64,000 nucleotides of DNA, from positions 88,178,543 through 88,242,542 of the forward strand of contig NC_083346.1 of assembly GCF_019175385.1 (NCBI RefSeq), read 5' to 3'. This document shows, piece by piece, positions 41,114 through 52,545 of this stretch (its first letter is position 1; each line of letters begins with the position of its first letter). The notes below the pieces were generated by a model that worked only from the letters and a program-made list of their open reading frames with translations, was not told where the DNA came from and did no database searches. Origin of the DNA: Lycium barbarum. Lineage: Eukaryota > Streptophyta > Magnoliopsida > Solanales > Solanaceae. A program made the position numbers and the translations under genes.

Positions 41114-42649
41114 AGTATGAGAGGCATAAACAATAGTAATACGTCAATGAGATAAAGGAAGCATCAGTAAGGAGCAACTGTATATGACTGTCTCTTATAA
41201 AGAAATAACACATGCTGACTTACTCATAATCATCATCATATCATGTATGCATAAATATATAAGTATAAGCTGCCCATCCATATAAGTACTGTGTGATAAT
41301 AATTAACCTGCGTCCAAGCCTCCCGCGTCCGGGGTATAAGCTTCCCACTATAGTGGTGTGTGTCAGCCCGTCCATATAGGCATGGTGTAATGTCAAGAAC
41401 ATCTACTCATCATAATGCATGTATAATAACTCAAAGATAGTTATACTTTATCGAGGTGACATAAGGTCGTGAACCCCCGATTCTATCATGGAACATTCAT
41501 AAGTATTCTGCCTCACCTTGATGGAAATAGTATATATATATGAGGTGATTGTATACAATATACGACATCATTAGCTTTATGGTATTCTGCCTCACCTGGA
41601 AGGAAATAGTATATAAGGTGAGTGGGTACAATGAATGACATCATTAACTTCATAGAAACATCATATCATGGGCTCTAGAACCTTTCGACTTAAGCTTATC
41701 ATTATCATTATTGAACTCATAATATGTCTCTTGTCTCGTATGGCTACACATGATCCTAGACTCTTAGCTTTCTGAGATATATAGAGGATTTATGAGAAAG
41801 AAGGAGAAATCATGCTATAGGATTCATGCCATTGAAAGAAAGGACTAGCCTCACATACCTTTTACGTTTAACTAATCTATCGTTTGCTCGTTCTCCTCAA
41901 TGCCCACGTTTCTACCATCAAGAGAATTCGCATGAGCATTAGCAAATCGACTACTTAAATGTACTTACTAATGCTAACGAAAATTGGGCAGCATTTCCTT
42001 TGTTTATACAATTTTCCCATATTCTATATATCAACTCCCAACATCCATGACAACATTCACAATATCGCAAACAACAATCATCATTCATATACATTACCCA
42101 CCTTTCACCATTTCACTACAATTTCTCCATAATCATGGTCATAGTTTATTATGGTATTTTCTCACATATAATACTTATTCCATGTTCTAAATGTCGTTCA
42201 TAACATACTTACAATCACAACATACCAATATTCATAATTCACCCCAACTTACTACTCAACAATGACACTATTCACTCATTCATGACCCATTTCCTATATC
42301 TTCTACAATCCATGTGTTTCAACTTTTCAAGTACCTTAAATAACATGCAAATACCATAAAACTTACCTTAGATGGTGTAGGAATAATCATTGGGTGGAAA
42401 TACATCACTTGAGCAAAACCCTAGTTTCACTTTCCATGGAATTTCTTGACTTGGATGGACTTTGATGTGTTTCTCACACTTAGTTTTGTTTGTTTGATGA
42501 AGTTGATCATCAATTTCTCATAATTTCGTGTATAATGAGTGTGTGGAAGGTTCTACAGAATTCTTGAGTTGTGTAGAAGAAGAATGATATGAAATTAATG
42601 TGGTGATGTCCTTATATCAACTTTTAAAAACTGTCCCGACGGGATTCTA

Positions 42650-42850
42650 CGGACAGTTATACGGTCCGTATAAGTGACCGTGAAACTGCTCCAGTAGTCA
42701 TCCCATTCTGTGTCGATTTCACGGCACATTAAATGGTCCGTATAAGTGACTGTGTAATCACCCCCCTCCAGAACTTCATTCCGTGACAATCCTACGATCC
42801 ATTATGCGGACCGTATAACATTTTACGGACCTCATAATCAACCGTATAAT
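42650..42850. promoter_or_regulatory. TATACGGTCCGTATA dyad cluster, 3' LTR of D
   Basis: Copies near 42657, 42733, 42796 and 42825, some degraded. It is on the U3 side of this reverse LTR. Confidence 0.6.
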
Positions 42851-43192
42851 TCGTCCTTTCACTGATCGTTTTCTTGTCACTTCGTTTGATCTCCAATCCT
42901 TAGGGAACCTTCTTAGCACTTGTTTATGGCTTCATTAACAATCGAAGGGACGTTATAACTCTCTCTCCAAAGCACCTTTTAATTATCATTAACTCTCTAC
43001 TGGTAATTTCTTTCCGTTACACATCATATGCCTTGCCTTTTCTAGGCAAACCTTCTTCCCTTAGGTCAAATGTCATTAAATATCGATTAGGATCCTCAAA
43101 TGTTATTTCTTACTTATCGAAACAACGTATACGTCATGCCTTTTGCTAGTCTATTCACTGTACATTAATGGGGAATTTTTCGAGGTGTAACA

Positions 43193-43231
43193 TTCTTCCC
43201 CCCTTTTTGGAACATTCTTCCTCAAATGTTA
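43193..43231 (-). promoter_or_regulatory. Polypurine tract and hairpin, element D
   Basis: On the minus strand, AACATTTGAGGAAGAATGTT (a weakened form of the C and A hairpin) is followed by AAAAAGGGGGGAAGAA (43208-43193), abutting the LTR start TGTTACACC. Stretch 43232-43396 is 3' noncoding. Confidence 0.85.
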
Positions 43232-43396
43232 AACACCTAGGAATTCTACGAAAATTTCGCCAGAGCTTCCCCTGTAATATGACACTACCATCCTGTCACA
43301 ACAACCCATAATAATACTGCATCACAGGGCCACAACACAATAGCTATATAAATTGGCCACACACGACCAGAAGCATGAAAAGAAAGCATACATACC

Positions 43397-46347
43397 TTAT
43401 AATGTTAGTATTTCATCTTGAACCTCTCTTGGGGGTTGGAATGAGTGCGGATATGCAGATTTGATTTTCTCTTCTGCCTCCCAAGTCATTTCTTCTCGGT
43501 TGTTGTTTCGCCATAAAACTTTGACTGAAGCTACTTCCATATTTCGAAGTCTTCATACTTGCCTGTCTAAGATGGAAATAGGCACCTCTTCATATGCTAG
43601 CCTTTCTGTCACTTGCACATCATCTATTGGGACAATTTTCATGGGATCTCCAACACACTTACGGAGCATCGAAACATGGAAGACTGGATGGACTGATTCA
43701 AACTCCGAAGGCAAGTCCAACTCATAGGCTACATGACCCACCTTGCGGATAATTTTTTAGGGTCCAATGTATCGAGGACTTATTTTCCCTTTCTTGCAAA
43801 ATCTCATCACCCCTTTCATTGGCGACACCTTCAAAAATACCCAATCATCAACCTGAAATTCTAAGTCTCACTGGCGGTTGTCCGCATAAGATTGTTGGTG
43901 ACTTTGGGCTGTCAACAATCGATCTCGGATCACCTTGACCTTTTCTACCACTTGTTGAATCAATTCAGGGCCTATTAAGTGTACTTCTCCTGTTTCAAAC
44001 CATCCAATTGGGATCTACACTTCCTTCCATATAAAGCTTCATACGGAGCCATTTGGATACTGGAATGATAACTATTGTTGTATGAAAATTGGATTAGAGG
44101 CAAATGATCATCCCAGCTTCCTCTGAAATCCAGAACACATGCACTTAGTATATCCTATAAGGTCTGAATAGTACGTTCGGCTTGTCCATCAGTCTGCGGA
44201 TGAAATGTCGTACTAAGATTCACTTGGGTACCTAGGCCTTCTTGAAAAGATTTCCAGAACATGGCTGTAAATTGGGCTCCTCTATCTGAGATAATGGATA
44301 TCGGTATACTGTGGAGTCGCACAATTTCTCTGAGATACAACCTTGCATAGTCTTCCGCTGAGTATGTAGTTCTGACTGGAAGAAAATTAGCTGCCTTCGT
44401 GAGTCTGTCCACGATCACCCATATGGAATCATACTTGCCTCGGGAACGAGGTAACCCCACAATAAAATCCATGTTGATCACTTCCCATTTCCATTGCTTG
44501 CAATAACCCTCCTAGCTTTTGATGTTCGATTTTCACTTGTTGGCAATTTGAACATTGGGCTACAAATTCTGCTATGTCTTTCTTCATGCCATCCCACCAA
44601 TATATCAATTTGAGATCGTGATACATCTTTGTTGCACCTGGGTGAATAGAATACCGAGAATAATGGGCTTCTTCTAGAATTCGCCGGCGCAATTCTGCAA
44701 CATTCAGCACATATAGCCTGCCTCGGTATCTTAGAATTCCATCCATAGAAGTTTCAAATGGAGACTTCTCTTTTTCATGAACTTCGTCTCTATAATGGCT
44801 CAACTGAGGATCTTCATACTGACGCTCTTTTACTTCCATATTCAGGGACGAAACTGTGGGATCATTAATACTAATCCCTGCACTACCCGAATCAATTACA
44901 CGCACTCCAAGATTAGCTAATTGGTGGAGCTCATAAACTATCTCTCTCTATTCCGTGGAAACTACGCATAGGCTACCCATTGATCGGAGGCTAATCAGCT
45001 ACTACATTTGATTTTCCGGGGTGGTATAAAATACTCACATCATAGTCTTTCAACAATTCTAACCACCGCCTCTGCCGCAAATTTAACTCCTTCTGCTTGA
45101 AAATGTATTGAAGACTCTTGTGATCTGTATAAATATCGACATGCACTCCATACAAGTAATGTTTCCACATTTGCAATGCATAAATAACCGCAGCCAATTC
45201 GAGATCATGAGTTGGATAGTTCTTTTCATGCTTCCGCAACTGCCTCGAAGCATAAGCAATGACTCTACTGTGCTGCATTAACACGCATCCTAACCCAACG
45301 CCGAAAGCATCACAGTACACCACATAGCCATCTGGCCCTTCTTGAAGTGTTAAGACTGGAGCTGAGGTTAATCTGTCCTTCAACTCTTGGAAGCTGCGTT
45401 CACAAGCAGCATTCCATTGAAATTTAGCTGACTTCTGGGTTAGCTTTGTCAATGGGGCTGAAATAGACGAAACACATTCTACAAATCTTCTATAGTATCC
45501 TGCCAATCCCAGAAAACGACGAACCTCTGTAGGTGTCGTAGGCCTTGGCCAAGTCTTCACAGATTCAATTTTCTGAGTATCAACTCGAATGCAATCATCT
45601 GAAATAACATGGCCTAGAAATGTTACAGAATTCAGCCGAAACTCACACTTTGAAAATTTAGCATACAATTCTCGGGTTCGAAGAATTCCGAGAACGATAC
45701 GTAAATGATCTGCACTGTGCGAGAGTATACCAGAATGTCATCAATGAATACTATCACGAATAGATCCAAGAGTGGCCTGAATACACTATTCATCAAATTC
45801 ATGAACACTGCTGGAGCATTGGTCAACCTAAACGACATCACCCAGAATTCATAATGACCATATCTCGTTTTGAAGGCTGTCTTAGGAATATCTGCTTCTC
45901 TAACTCTCACTTGATGATAACCCGACCTCAAGTCTATTTTAGAGAACCACTTGGCACCCTGCAGTTGATCAAACAAATCATCAATCTTTAGGAGAGGATA
46001 TTTGTTCTTTATCGTCACCTTATTCAACTGTCTATAATCGATGGCATTCGTAGGGAGCCATCTTTCTTTCTTACAAATAGAACAGGTGCTCCCCACGGTG
46101 ATGAACTGGGTCTAATAAACCCCTTCTCAAGCAAATCTTTCAGCTGTGCATTTAACTCTTTCAATTCTATCGGAGCCATTCGATACGGAGGAATAGAAAT
46201 AGGCTTAGTGTCCGGCAACACATCAATAGAGAAATCAATTTCTCTTTTTGGAGGAAGGCCTGGAAGTTCATCTGGAAATACGTCTGGGAATTCATTCACT
46301 ATCGAAACAGATTGGAAGGTTTGCGACGTTGCTTCAGTATCATGAAC
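43397..46347 (-). pseudogene. pol: Chromovirus D pol: RT, RNase H, integrase, chromodomain-like tail
   Basis: Read on the minus strand. The RT part begins [19 protein letters not shown] (46299). A frame change falls in [11 protein letters not shown] near 46030-46060, and the catalytic [12 protein letters not shown] is kept. A second shift lies near 45670, after which [15 protein letters not shown] and RNase H follow (YCDAFG, ELAAV, YTDHKS). Integrase has HYSRYSIHPG, CSNCQQVK (about 44560), the core MDFIVGLPRS, SDRGAQF and HPQTDGQAERT. The tail has HPVFHVSMLRKCVGD and ends IQ/VQDEILTL at the TAA at 43399-43397. At least four frame changes and several stops were counted, so it is not functional. 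Confidence 0.92.
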
Positions 46348-48156
46348 TCGGACTTAGTGATAAATATAGCCTTTAGCTATCATCTTTCTTGCCTTAAGGT
46401 AGGAAATAAACCTACCTTTTGGGGATGCCGTATTACCCTTCCATTCAAGCACAGGCTCTTCCAGAAATTGGAATCGAACTATTTTCATCCGGCAATCAAC
46501 ATGAGCATAACATGAGGCCAACCAATCCATACCCATAATCACATCGAAATCTAACATTTCCAGCTTAATAAAATCAGCTTTGATCTGGCGATTTCATATC
46601 ACAAGTACACAATTCTTATACACTTGTCTCGCTATCACGGGATCACCAACTGGAGTAGATACCTCAAAAGGCTTAATTGGCTCAGGTTTCAGCCCAATAC
46701 GACTAGCAACATACAGAGTAATATAAGAGAATGTAGAGCCCGTGTCTATCAATGCATACACATCATGGGAAAATATGGATAATGTACCTGTACCCACATC
46801 CGGGGAGAACTCAAGATCCCGTCGTCCGGCTAAAGCATACACACAGGGCTGAGTGGCACCTGAAGTAGATGCTACCCCTCTGCCTCTACCTCGACCTGCT
46901 GACATCTGGGGAGTCTGCCCTACCGGGCGCACTAAAGATGAACCAGCCACTGATCCTGTGGGCTGAACCCCAACTCTACCACTCATCGACCGGCAATCTC
47001 GCATCATATGCCCAACCTAGCCACAGGCATAGCAAGCATCCGAACCCTGGCGACACCGTCTGGAATATAACCTACCGCACTGGCTGCATTGCAGTACTAG
47101 GGGTCTCCTCTGGCTATAATCTCCCCCAAACTTAGAAACTGGGGCCCTCGAACTCTGACCCTGTCCCGAACCAGAGGAGCGGTCAAATCTCCTATCTGCA
47201 AATCGTGGAGGCGCACTAGTCACTAACTTGCCTAAATGTCGGGAATAAGTCTTCCTTGATCCCCCTCTATAATCGCTACCTGCCCCCATAGATCTGGCCC
47301 TCTTTCTTTTCCTTCTATCAATGTCGCGATCACCCCTTTGTAGATGTTGTTTTCCTTTCTAGGCATGGGCTTGTATTCGGGAAATATCCATCCCATCTTG
47401 TAATGAATCCGTCAAACAATCCTTGAACAAATGTGGCCCCGAGGCACTCATAAACCTGTGTACCCTATCTCCCATATCGGCCACCATAGTCGGGGCATAT
47501 CTAGCCAACGAATTAAATTGAAGGCTATATTCTCGGGCACTCATGTCCCCTTGTTTCAAGTTTAAGAATCTATCTGCTCTAGCTCGGCGGACTTCGGGTG
47601 GCAAATAGTGACGGATGAAAGCATCTACAAATTCTTGCCACACGGGAGGAGGCGCATTTTCTTTTCTAGATGCTATCCAATTATTATACCACAACACCGC
47701 CACATCTCGGAGTCTATTAGATGCCAACTCCACAGATTCAGTTTCGGAGGCATGAATAATCCTCAATGTTCTCAGCATCTCATCAATAAAACCTTACGGG
47801 TCTTCGTCCGATGTTGACCCGAAAACCTCCGGAGGATTTAAACTCATAAAATCACAGGCTCTAGTACTAGCTACCCGATCACTTGAACTCACATTCTGCC
47901 GCTGTGCCTGGGCGGCAACTAACTGTGTCAATAAATGGATAGCCTCAGTCACTTGTTGACCCGAAGCAACCGGTGGAGGAACTGGAGCTGAAACTCCTCC
48001 TTGTTCTTCTACATTGGGTGGGGTAGAGGAAGTATTAGATAGGGCCTCATTATGTGACTCTCCCTCTTCTATATTCATTGGCAGCTCTCTTTCTACCCAC
48101 CTTTTTGTTGCAGTCTTGCCATCGTGGGCGACAGTAGCTTTTCCCTTTGGCGGCAT
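46348..48156 (-). pseudogene. gag: Chromovirus D gag and protease
   Basis: On the minus strand from the ATG at 48156 (MPPKGKATVAHDGKTATKRW). The N-terminus is acidic and proline-rich, then LLTQLVAAQAQRQ, then the capsid (LRIIHASETESVELA, FLNLKQGDMSAREYSLQFN). A CCHC-type pair follows (CSQCGRLYSRRC; CYACG, stop, VGHMMRDC, about 47080-47000), then a G/R-rich linker. The protease keeps ALIDTGSTFSY (about 46760) and [14 protein letters not shown]. The whole stretch stays in one frame and is broken only by stops: TAA at about 47794, TAG near 47359, and others near 47017, 46594 and 46354. Several are explained by C-to-T changes (CAA to TAA). Confidence 0.9.
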
Positions 48157-48264
48157 TTCTGAAATCATAACACACTATTAAGAAGGGAAAATCTTATAAC
48201 ACAGCTCTATCGCACGATCTCTTAAGATGAAAGATGGTCATTTTTCCTAAATGCCCTGTAGCCT

Positions 48265-48303
48265 CCTGTTTATTGGTGTGGCGCGCAACACACCATAAAC
48301 AAG
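48265..48303 (-). other. Leader stem-loop with GCGCGC loop, element D
   Basis: On the minus strand: arm CTTGTTTATGGTGTG, loop TTGCGCGC, arm CACACC then ATAAACAGG (one bulge, one G-U). Self-complementary GCGCGC is at 48281-48286. It lies 44 nt from the PBS. Confidence 0.72.
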
Positions 48304-48346
48304 ACTCTACTAGACACGGCTCGTAGACACTTCCAAGGACTGAACT

Positions 48347-48358
48347 GCTCTGATAACA
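48347..48358 (-). promoter_or_regulatory. PBS of element D
   Basis: Minus-strand TGTTATCAGAGC, one mismatch from TGGTATCAGAGC, 4 bases from the LTR end. Confidence 0.9.
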
Positions 48359-48544
48359 CTTTTGTCACGACCCGGCTAGGGGCCGTGACTGGTACCCGGG
48401 GCTAACCATCGAGCACCACTCATTCTACTACTCACCATACTTATTAAACATTCTATTATCAAATACATACTCAAGTCATAAGGCAAGTCATTTTTCATTT
48501 GAGAACATAGATACTTTTATAGACATAAGCCTTTCGGCTATCAA

Positions 48545-48575
<31 letters not shown>

Positions 48576-48781
48576 ATAGCAATCTTGTGAGACCATATAA
48601 CCCACACTGCGTATCTACGAGCCTCTACTAGAGAGCTAGACATAGGGACGGGATAGGACCCCATCATTCCTAAAATATACATATATACACAAAAGAATAG
48701 TCAAAGCCACCTCCGGAACAATGGAATGCTATCAATCAGCTACTAGCTCCTACGAGTCGGGATCCAGATCACCTCCCTGCC

Positions 48782-48841
48782 TACCTGTGGGCATGAACAC
48801 AGCGTCCAAATAAAACGGACGTCAGTACGAACATTGTACTG
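48782..48841 (-). other. Conserved LTR double hairpin (copy 10)
   Basis: CAGTAC (48823-48828) with GTACTG (48836-48841); GGAC with GTCC. Partner of copy 9, keeping the ancestral stem. Confidence 0.77.
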
Positions 48842-49256
48842 AGTATGAGAGGCATAAACAGTAGTAATACGTCAATGAGATAAAGGAAGCATCAATAAGG
48901 AGCAATTGTATATGACTATCACTTATAAAGAAATAACATATGCTGCCTTACTCATAATCATCATCATATCATGTATGCATAAATATATAAGTATAAGCTG
49001 CGCGTCCAAATAGGTACGGTGTGATAATAATTAACCTGCGTCCAGGCCTCCCGCGTCGGGGTATAAGCTTCCCACTATAGTGTTGTGTGTCTGCCCGTCC
49101 ATATAGGCACGGTGTAATGTCATGGACATCTACTCATCGTAATGCATGTATAATGACTCAAGGATAGTTATACTTTATCGAGGTGACATAAGGTCGTGAA
49201 CTCTCGATTCCATTATGGAACATTCCTAAGTATTCTGCCTCACCTTGATGGAAATA

Positions 49257-49257
<1 letters not shown>

Positions 49258-49316
<59 letters not shown>
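49258..49316. repeat. (TA)n microsatellite in 5' LTR of D
   Basis: About 29 TA units; the partner LTR has only about six here (near 41531-41542). Confidence 0.95.
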
Positions 49317-49319
<3 letters not shown>

Positions 49320-50419
49320 GTGAGTGTATACAATATAGGACATCATTAGCTTTACGGTATTCTGCTTCACCTGGAAGGAAATGGTATATAAGGTGAGTGG
49401 ATACAATGAATGACATCATTAACGTCATAGGAACATCATATGACAGGTCTAGAACCTTTCGGCTTAAATTCATCATTATCATTATTGGACTCATAATATG
49501 TCTCTTGTCTCGTATGGCTACTCATGATCCTAGACTCTTAGCTTTATGAGATATATAGAGGATTTATGAGAAAGAAGGAGAAATCATGCTATAGGATTCA
49601 TGCCATAGAAATAAAGGACTTGCCTCACATACCTTGTACGTTTAACTAATCTATCGTTTGCTCGTTCTCCTTCAATTCCCACGTTTCTACCTTCAAGAGA
49701 ATTCGCATGAACATTAGCTAATCGACTACTTAAACGTACTTACTAATGCTAAAGAAAATTGGGCAGCATTCCCTTTGTTTATACAATTTTTCCCATATTC
49801 TATATATCAACTCCCAACATCCATGACAACATTCACCATATCGCAAACAACAATCATCATTCATCTACATTACCCACATTTCACCATTTCACTCCAATTT
49901 CTCCATAATCACGGTCATAGTTCATTATGGCATTTTCTCACATATAATAATTATTCCATGTTCTAAATGCCGTTCAGAACATACTTACAATCACAACATA
50001 CCAATATTCATAATTCACCCCAATTTACTACTCAACAATGACACTATTCACTCATTCATGACCCATTTCCTATATCTTCTACAATCCATGTGTTTCAACT
50101 TTTCAAGTACCTTAAATAACATGCAAATACCATAAAACATACCTTAGATGGTGTAGGAATAAGCTTTGGGTGGAAATACTTCACTTGAGCAAAACCCTAG
50201 TTTCACTTTCCATGGAATTTCTTGACTTGGATGGACTTTGATCTGTTTCTCACACTTAGTTTTGTTGGTTTGATGACGTTGATCATCAATTTCTCATAAT
50301 TTCGTGTATAATGAGTGTGTGGATGGTTCTACAGAATTCTTGAGTTGTGTAGAACAAGAATTAAATGAAATTAATGTGGTGAAGTCCGTATATCAACTTT
50401 TAAAAACTATCCCGATGAG

Positions 50420-50632
50420 ATTCAATGGACACTTATACGGTCCGTATAAATTTATACGGTCCGTATAAGTGACCGTGAAACTGCTCCAAAAGTCATCCCA
50501 TTCTGTGTCGATTTCACGACACGTTATACGGTCCGTATAAATTTATACGGTCCGTATAAGTGACCGTGAAATCACCCCCCTCCACAACTTCATTCTGTGA
50601 CAATCCTACGGTCCATTATACGGACCGTATAA
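50420..50632. promoter_or_regulatory. TATACGGTCCGTATA dyad cluster, 5' LTR of D
   Basis: Two near-perfect pairs, each TTATACGGTCCGTATAA followed by a second TTATACGGTCCGTATAA sharing the AAATTTATA join (about 50434-50470 and 50523-50560), plus TTATACGGACCGTATAA near 50617. These are the cleanest copies in the window. Confidence 0.68.
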
Positions 50633-50980
50633 TTCGTCCTTTCACTGATCTTTTTCTTGTCACTTCGTTTGATCTCCAATCCTTAGGGAACCTTCTTAGC
50701 ACTTGTTTATCGTTTCATCAACAATCGAAGGGACGTTATAACTCTCTCTCCAAAGCACCTTTTAATTATCATTAACTCGCTACTCGTAATTTCTTTCCAT
50801 TACACATCATATGCCTTGCCTTTTCTCAGCAAACCTTCTTCCCTTAGGTCAAATGTCTTTAAATCTTGATTAGGATCCTCATATGCTATTTCTTACTTAA
50901 CGAAACAATGTATACGTCGTGCCTTTTGCTATTATATTCACTGTACGTCAATGGGGAATTTTTCGAGGTTTAACAGGATG

Positions 50981-52448
50981 ACTTTGAGAGGGAATTTTGA
51001 GAATTGGATAATGTCTAGCTTAACAAAGTTTATTAATTATTATATTATGGATGTTGTTATTGATGTTTGGGAGTTGTTATATTATATGGAGAAAGTTGTA
51101 GAAACAAAGTAAGCGCTGCCCAATTTTTGTTAGCCCTTAGTCGCCTTAGCTTAGCTTTAAGTATGTTCCCGGTTATCTAATCGTAGTATGAATTCTCTTG
51201 AATGAAGAATCATAAACTTGGAAGGAGATGTTTAGTCTGCAAAGTTAGAGAGCCGTAAAGGTATGTAAGGCTAGTCCCTTTCCTTCAAAGGCATGACTCC
51301 TATTATGTGACTCCTTTCTTAAATTCCCATGATCTTCTTACATCCTAAAAGATAAAAGTTAGAGATGCTCGAGAGCTTCTTATGAACTAAAGATGAGGCA
51401 TGTTTTATGATAACGATGATGAGCTTGATATTCTTATCCTTGTGATTTCATTGATGTCAATTCTTGTTGATACCTCACCTCATGATATTAGTTCCTTCAA
51501 GGTGGGACATAGCGATGTGGATCATGCCATAATCTAATCGGAGGTTACCGACATTACGTCACTTCGATAGAGTGATAGATTTTCTTGAGCTCTCACGCAT
51601 ACACTATGTTATGTATACGTACGATTATACCGCGCATATATGGTCGGGGAGTCACCACTACGATAGGCATAGTGGGCAGCTATGATGATGATTACACCAT
51701 GTCTATGTGGCATGGGCAGACACCACTAGTGGGCGGCATGAGATGTTTACCCAAGACGTAGGAGGCTCGAACGCGGGCTAATGATGATCACACCATACCT
51801 ATATGGTCGAGCAGCTTATATATATATATGTATACACACATACATGATGAGATGTTATTTTTTGTGAAAGTTAGCATGCATGATTCCGCCTTAAGAGGCA
51901 ATCAGTTACAGGTTATCTCTTCCTCTCATGTTTTCCTACTTCTTTATTGTGTTGATATACATGTATTGCATACTCAGTACAATGTTCGTACTAACGTCCT
52001 TTTCTTTATGGACGTTGTGTTCATGCACACAGGTAGACAGCGAGACGTCGCAGACACTTAGGAGCTTATTCAGCAGATCACAGGAGCACCCCACTATTTC
52101 GGAGGTGCAGCCCATTGGTATATTCTTTTGTGTACAAATATGGGGCATGGCGAGGCCCTATCCCGTCACTAGGATTCCAGTATTCCAGTATTCCAGTTAG
52201 AGGCTCGTAGATGCATACGTTTGGGCTGTAGATACTATGTGACCCCCTTCATTGTAGACTTTGTACATCATTTTTGTAACCTTATGGGCCTATGCTTATA
52301 TATGTTTTGGGGGATGTTTGGAGGTTGTTCCATGATGAGTTTGTGCTGAGAATGATATATGCCTAGGTCGAGTATGATAGTCAGCCTGATAAGTGGTGCT
52401 CAGTAGCAGCTCTGGGTACCCGTCGTGTCCCCTAGTTGGGTCGTGACA
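50981..52448 (+). repeat. 3' LTR of element C, second part
   Basis: Continues 39583-40595 after removal of D and one GGATG. Matches 24871-26308. Contains the donor-like AAAGGTATGTAAGG (GT at 51261) and the double hairpin. Confidence 0.92.
51975..52035 (+). other. Conserved LTR double hairpin (copy 11)
   Basis: CAGTAC faces GTACTA (one pair lost). GTCC pairs with GGAC. It ends CACACAGGTA. Confidence 0.72.
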
Positions 52449-52545
52449 ATGACATCTGCATACAAAAAGTTAATAACGTTAGAATAAATATTTAACAAGT
52501 ATAGAATTGTGTTATTATCAAGTATAGAATAAACTAATATGCAAC

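Larger units (their letters stand above)
40596..43192 (-). repeat. 3' LTR of chromovirus D
   Basis: 2597 bp, running (plus strand) from TGTCACGACCCGG to GAGGTGTAACA. It is the partner of 48363-50975. It holds dyads (42650-42850), minus-strand donor-like motifs (near 42362 and 41857), a two-unit ATATAGGCATGGTG-type repeat (about 41270-41395) and the double hairpin. Confidence 0.94.
40596..50975 (-). mobile_element. Chromovirus D (Del/Tekay-like), complete, reverse orientation
   Basis: 10,380 bp with GGATG on both sides (40591-40595 and 50976-50980). On the minus strand: 5' LTR 50975-48363, PBS 48358-48347, leader stem-loop, gag-pol 48156-43397, PPT, 3' LTR 43192-40596. It sits inside the 3' LTR of element C. 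It is the best preserved full-length element here and keeps an intact protease DTGS motif, but it has several stops and frameshifts. Confidence 0.95.
48363..50975 (-). repeat. 5' LTR of chromovirus D
   Basis: 2613 bp, plus-strand ends TGTCACGACCCGG and GAGGTTTAACA. It is clearly homologous along its length to 40596-43192, with scattered substitutions and microsatellite length changes. Confidence 0.94.
23856..52448 (+). mobile_element. Chromovirus C (Del/Tekay-like), full length with three nested insertions
   Basis: Ends are AGTTACACCTCG (first base mutated from T) and GTCGTGACA, with ATGAC at 23851-23855 and 52449-52453. Parts: 5' LTR 23856-26308, PBS 26313, gag 26518-29690, pol 29691-39378, PPT to 39582, 3' LTR 39583-40595 plus 50981-52448. 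Nested inside are a reverse solo LTR (26831-28658, in gag), element B (32397-38665, in integrase) and element D (40596-50975, in the 3' LTR). Its own length is close to 10 kb. Confidence 0.93.

Noticed and set aside
43461..43727. Plus-strand ORF over the D chromodomain region
   Set aside because: It is antisense to the recognised pol tail (43397-43741 minus). The same goes for plus-strand ORFs at 46312, 46869 and 47608, and for the ones opposite the CACTA genes (22351, 22918, 53040).
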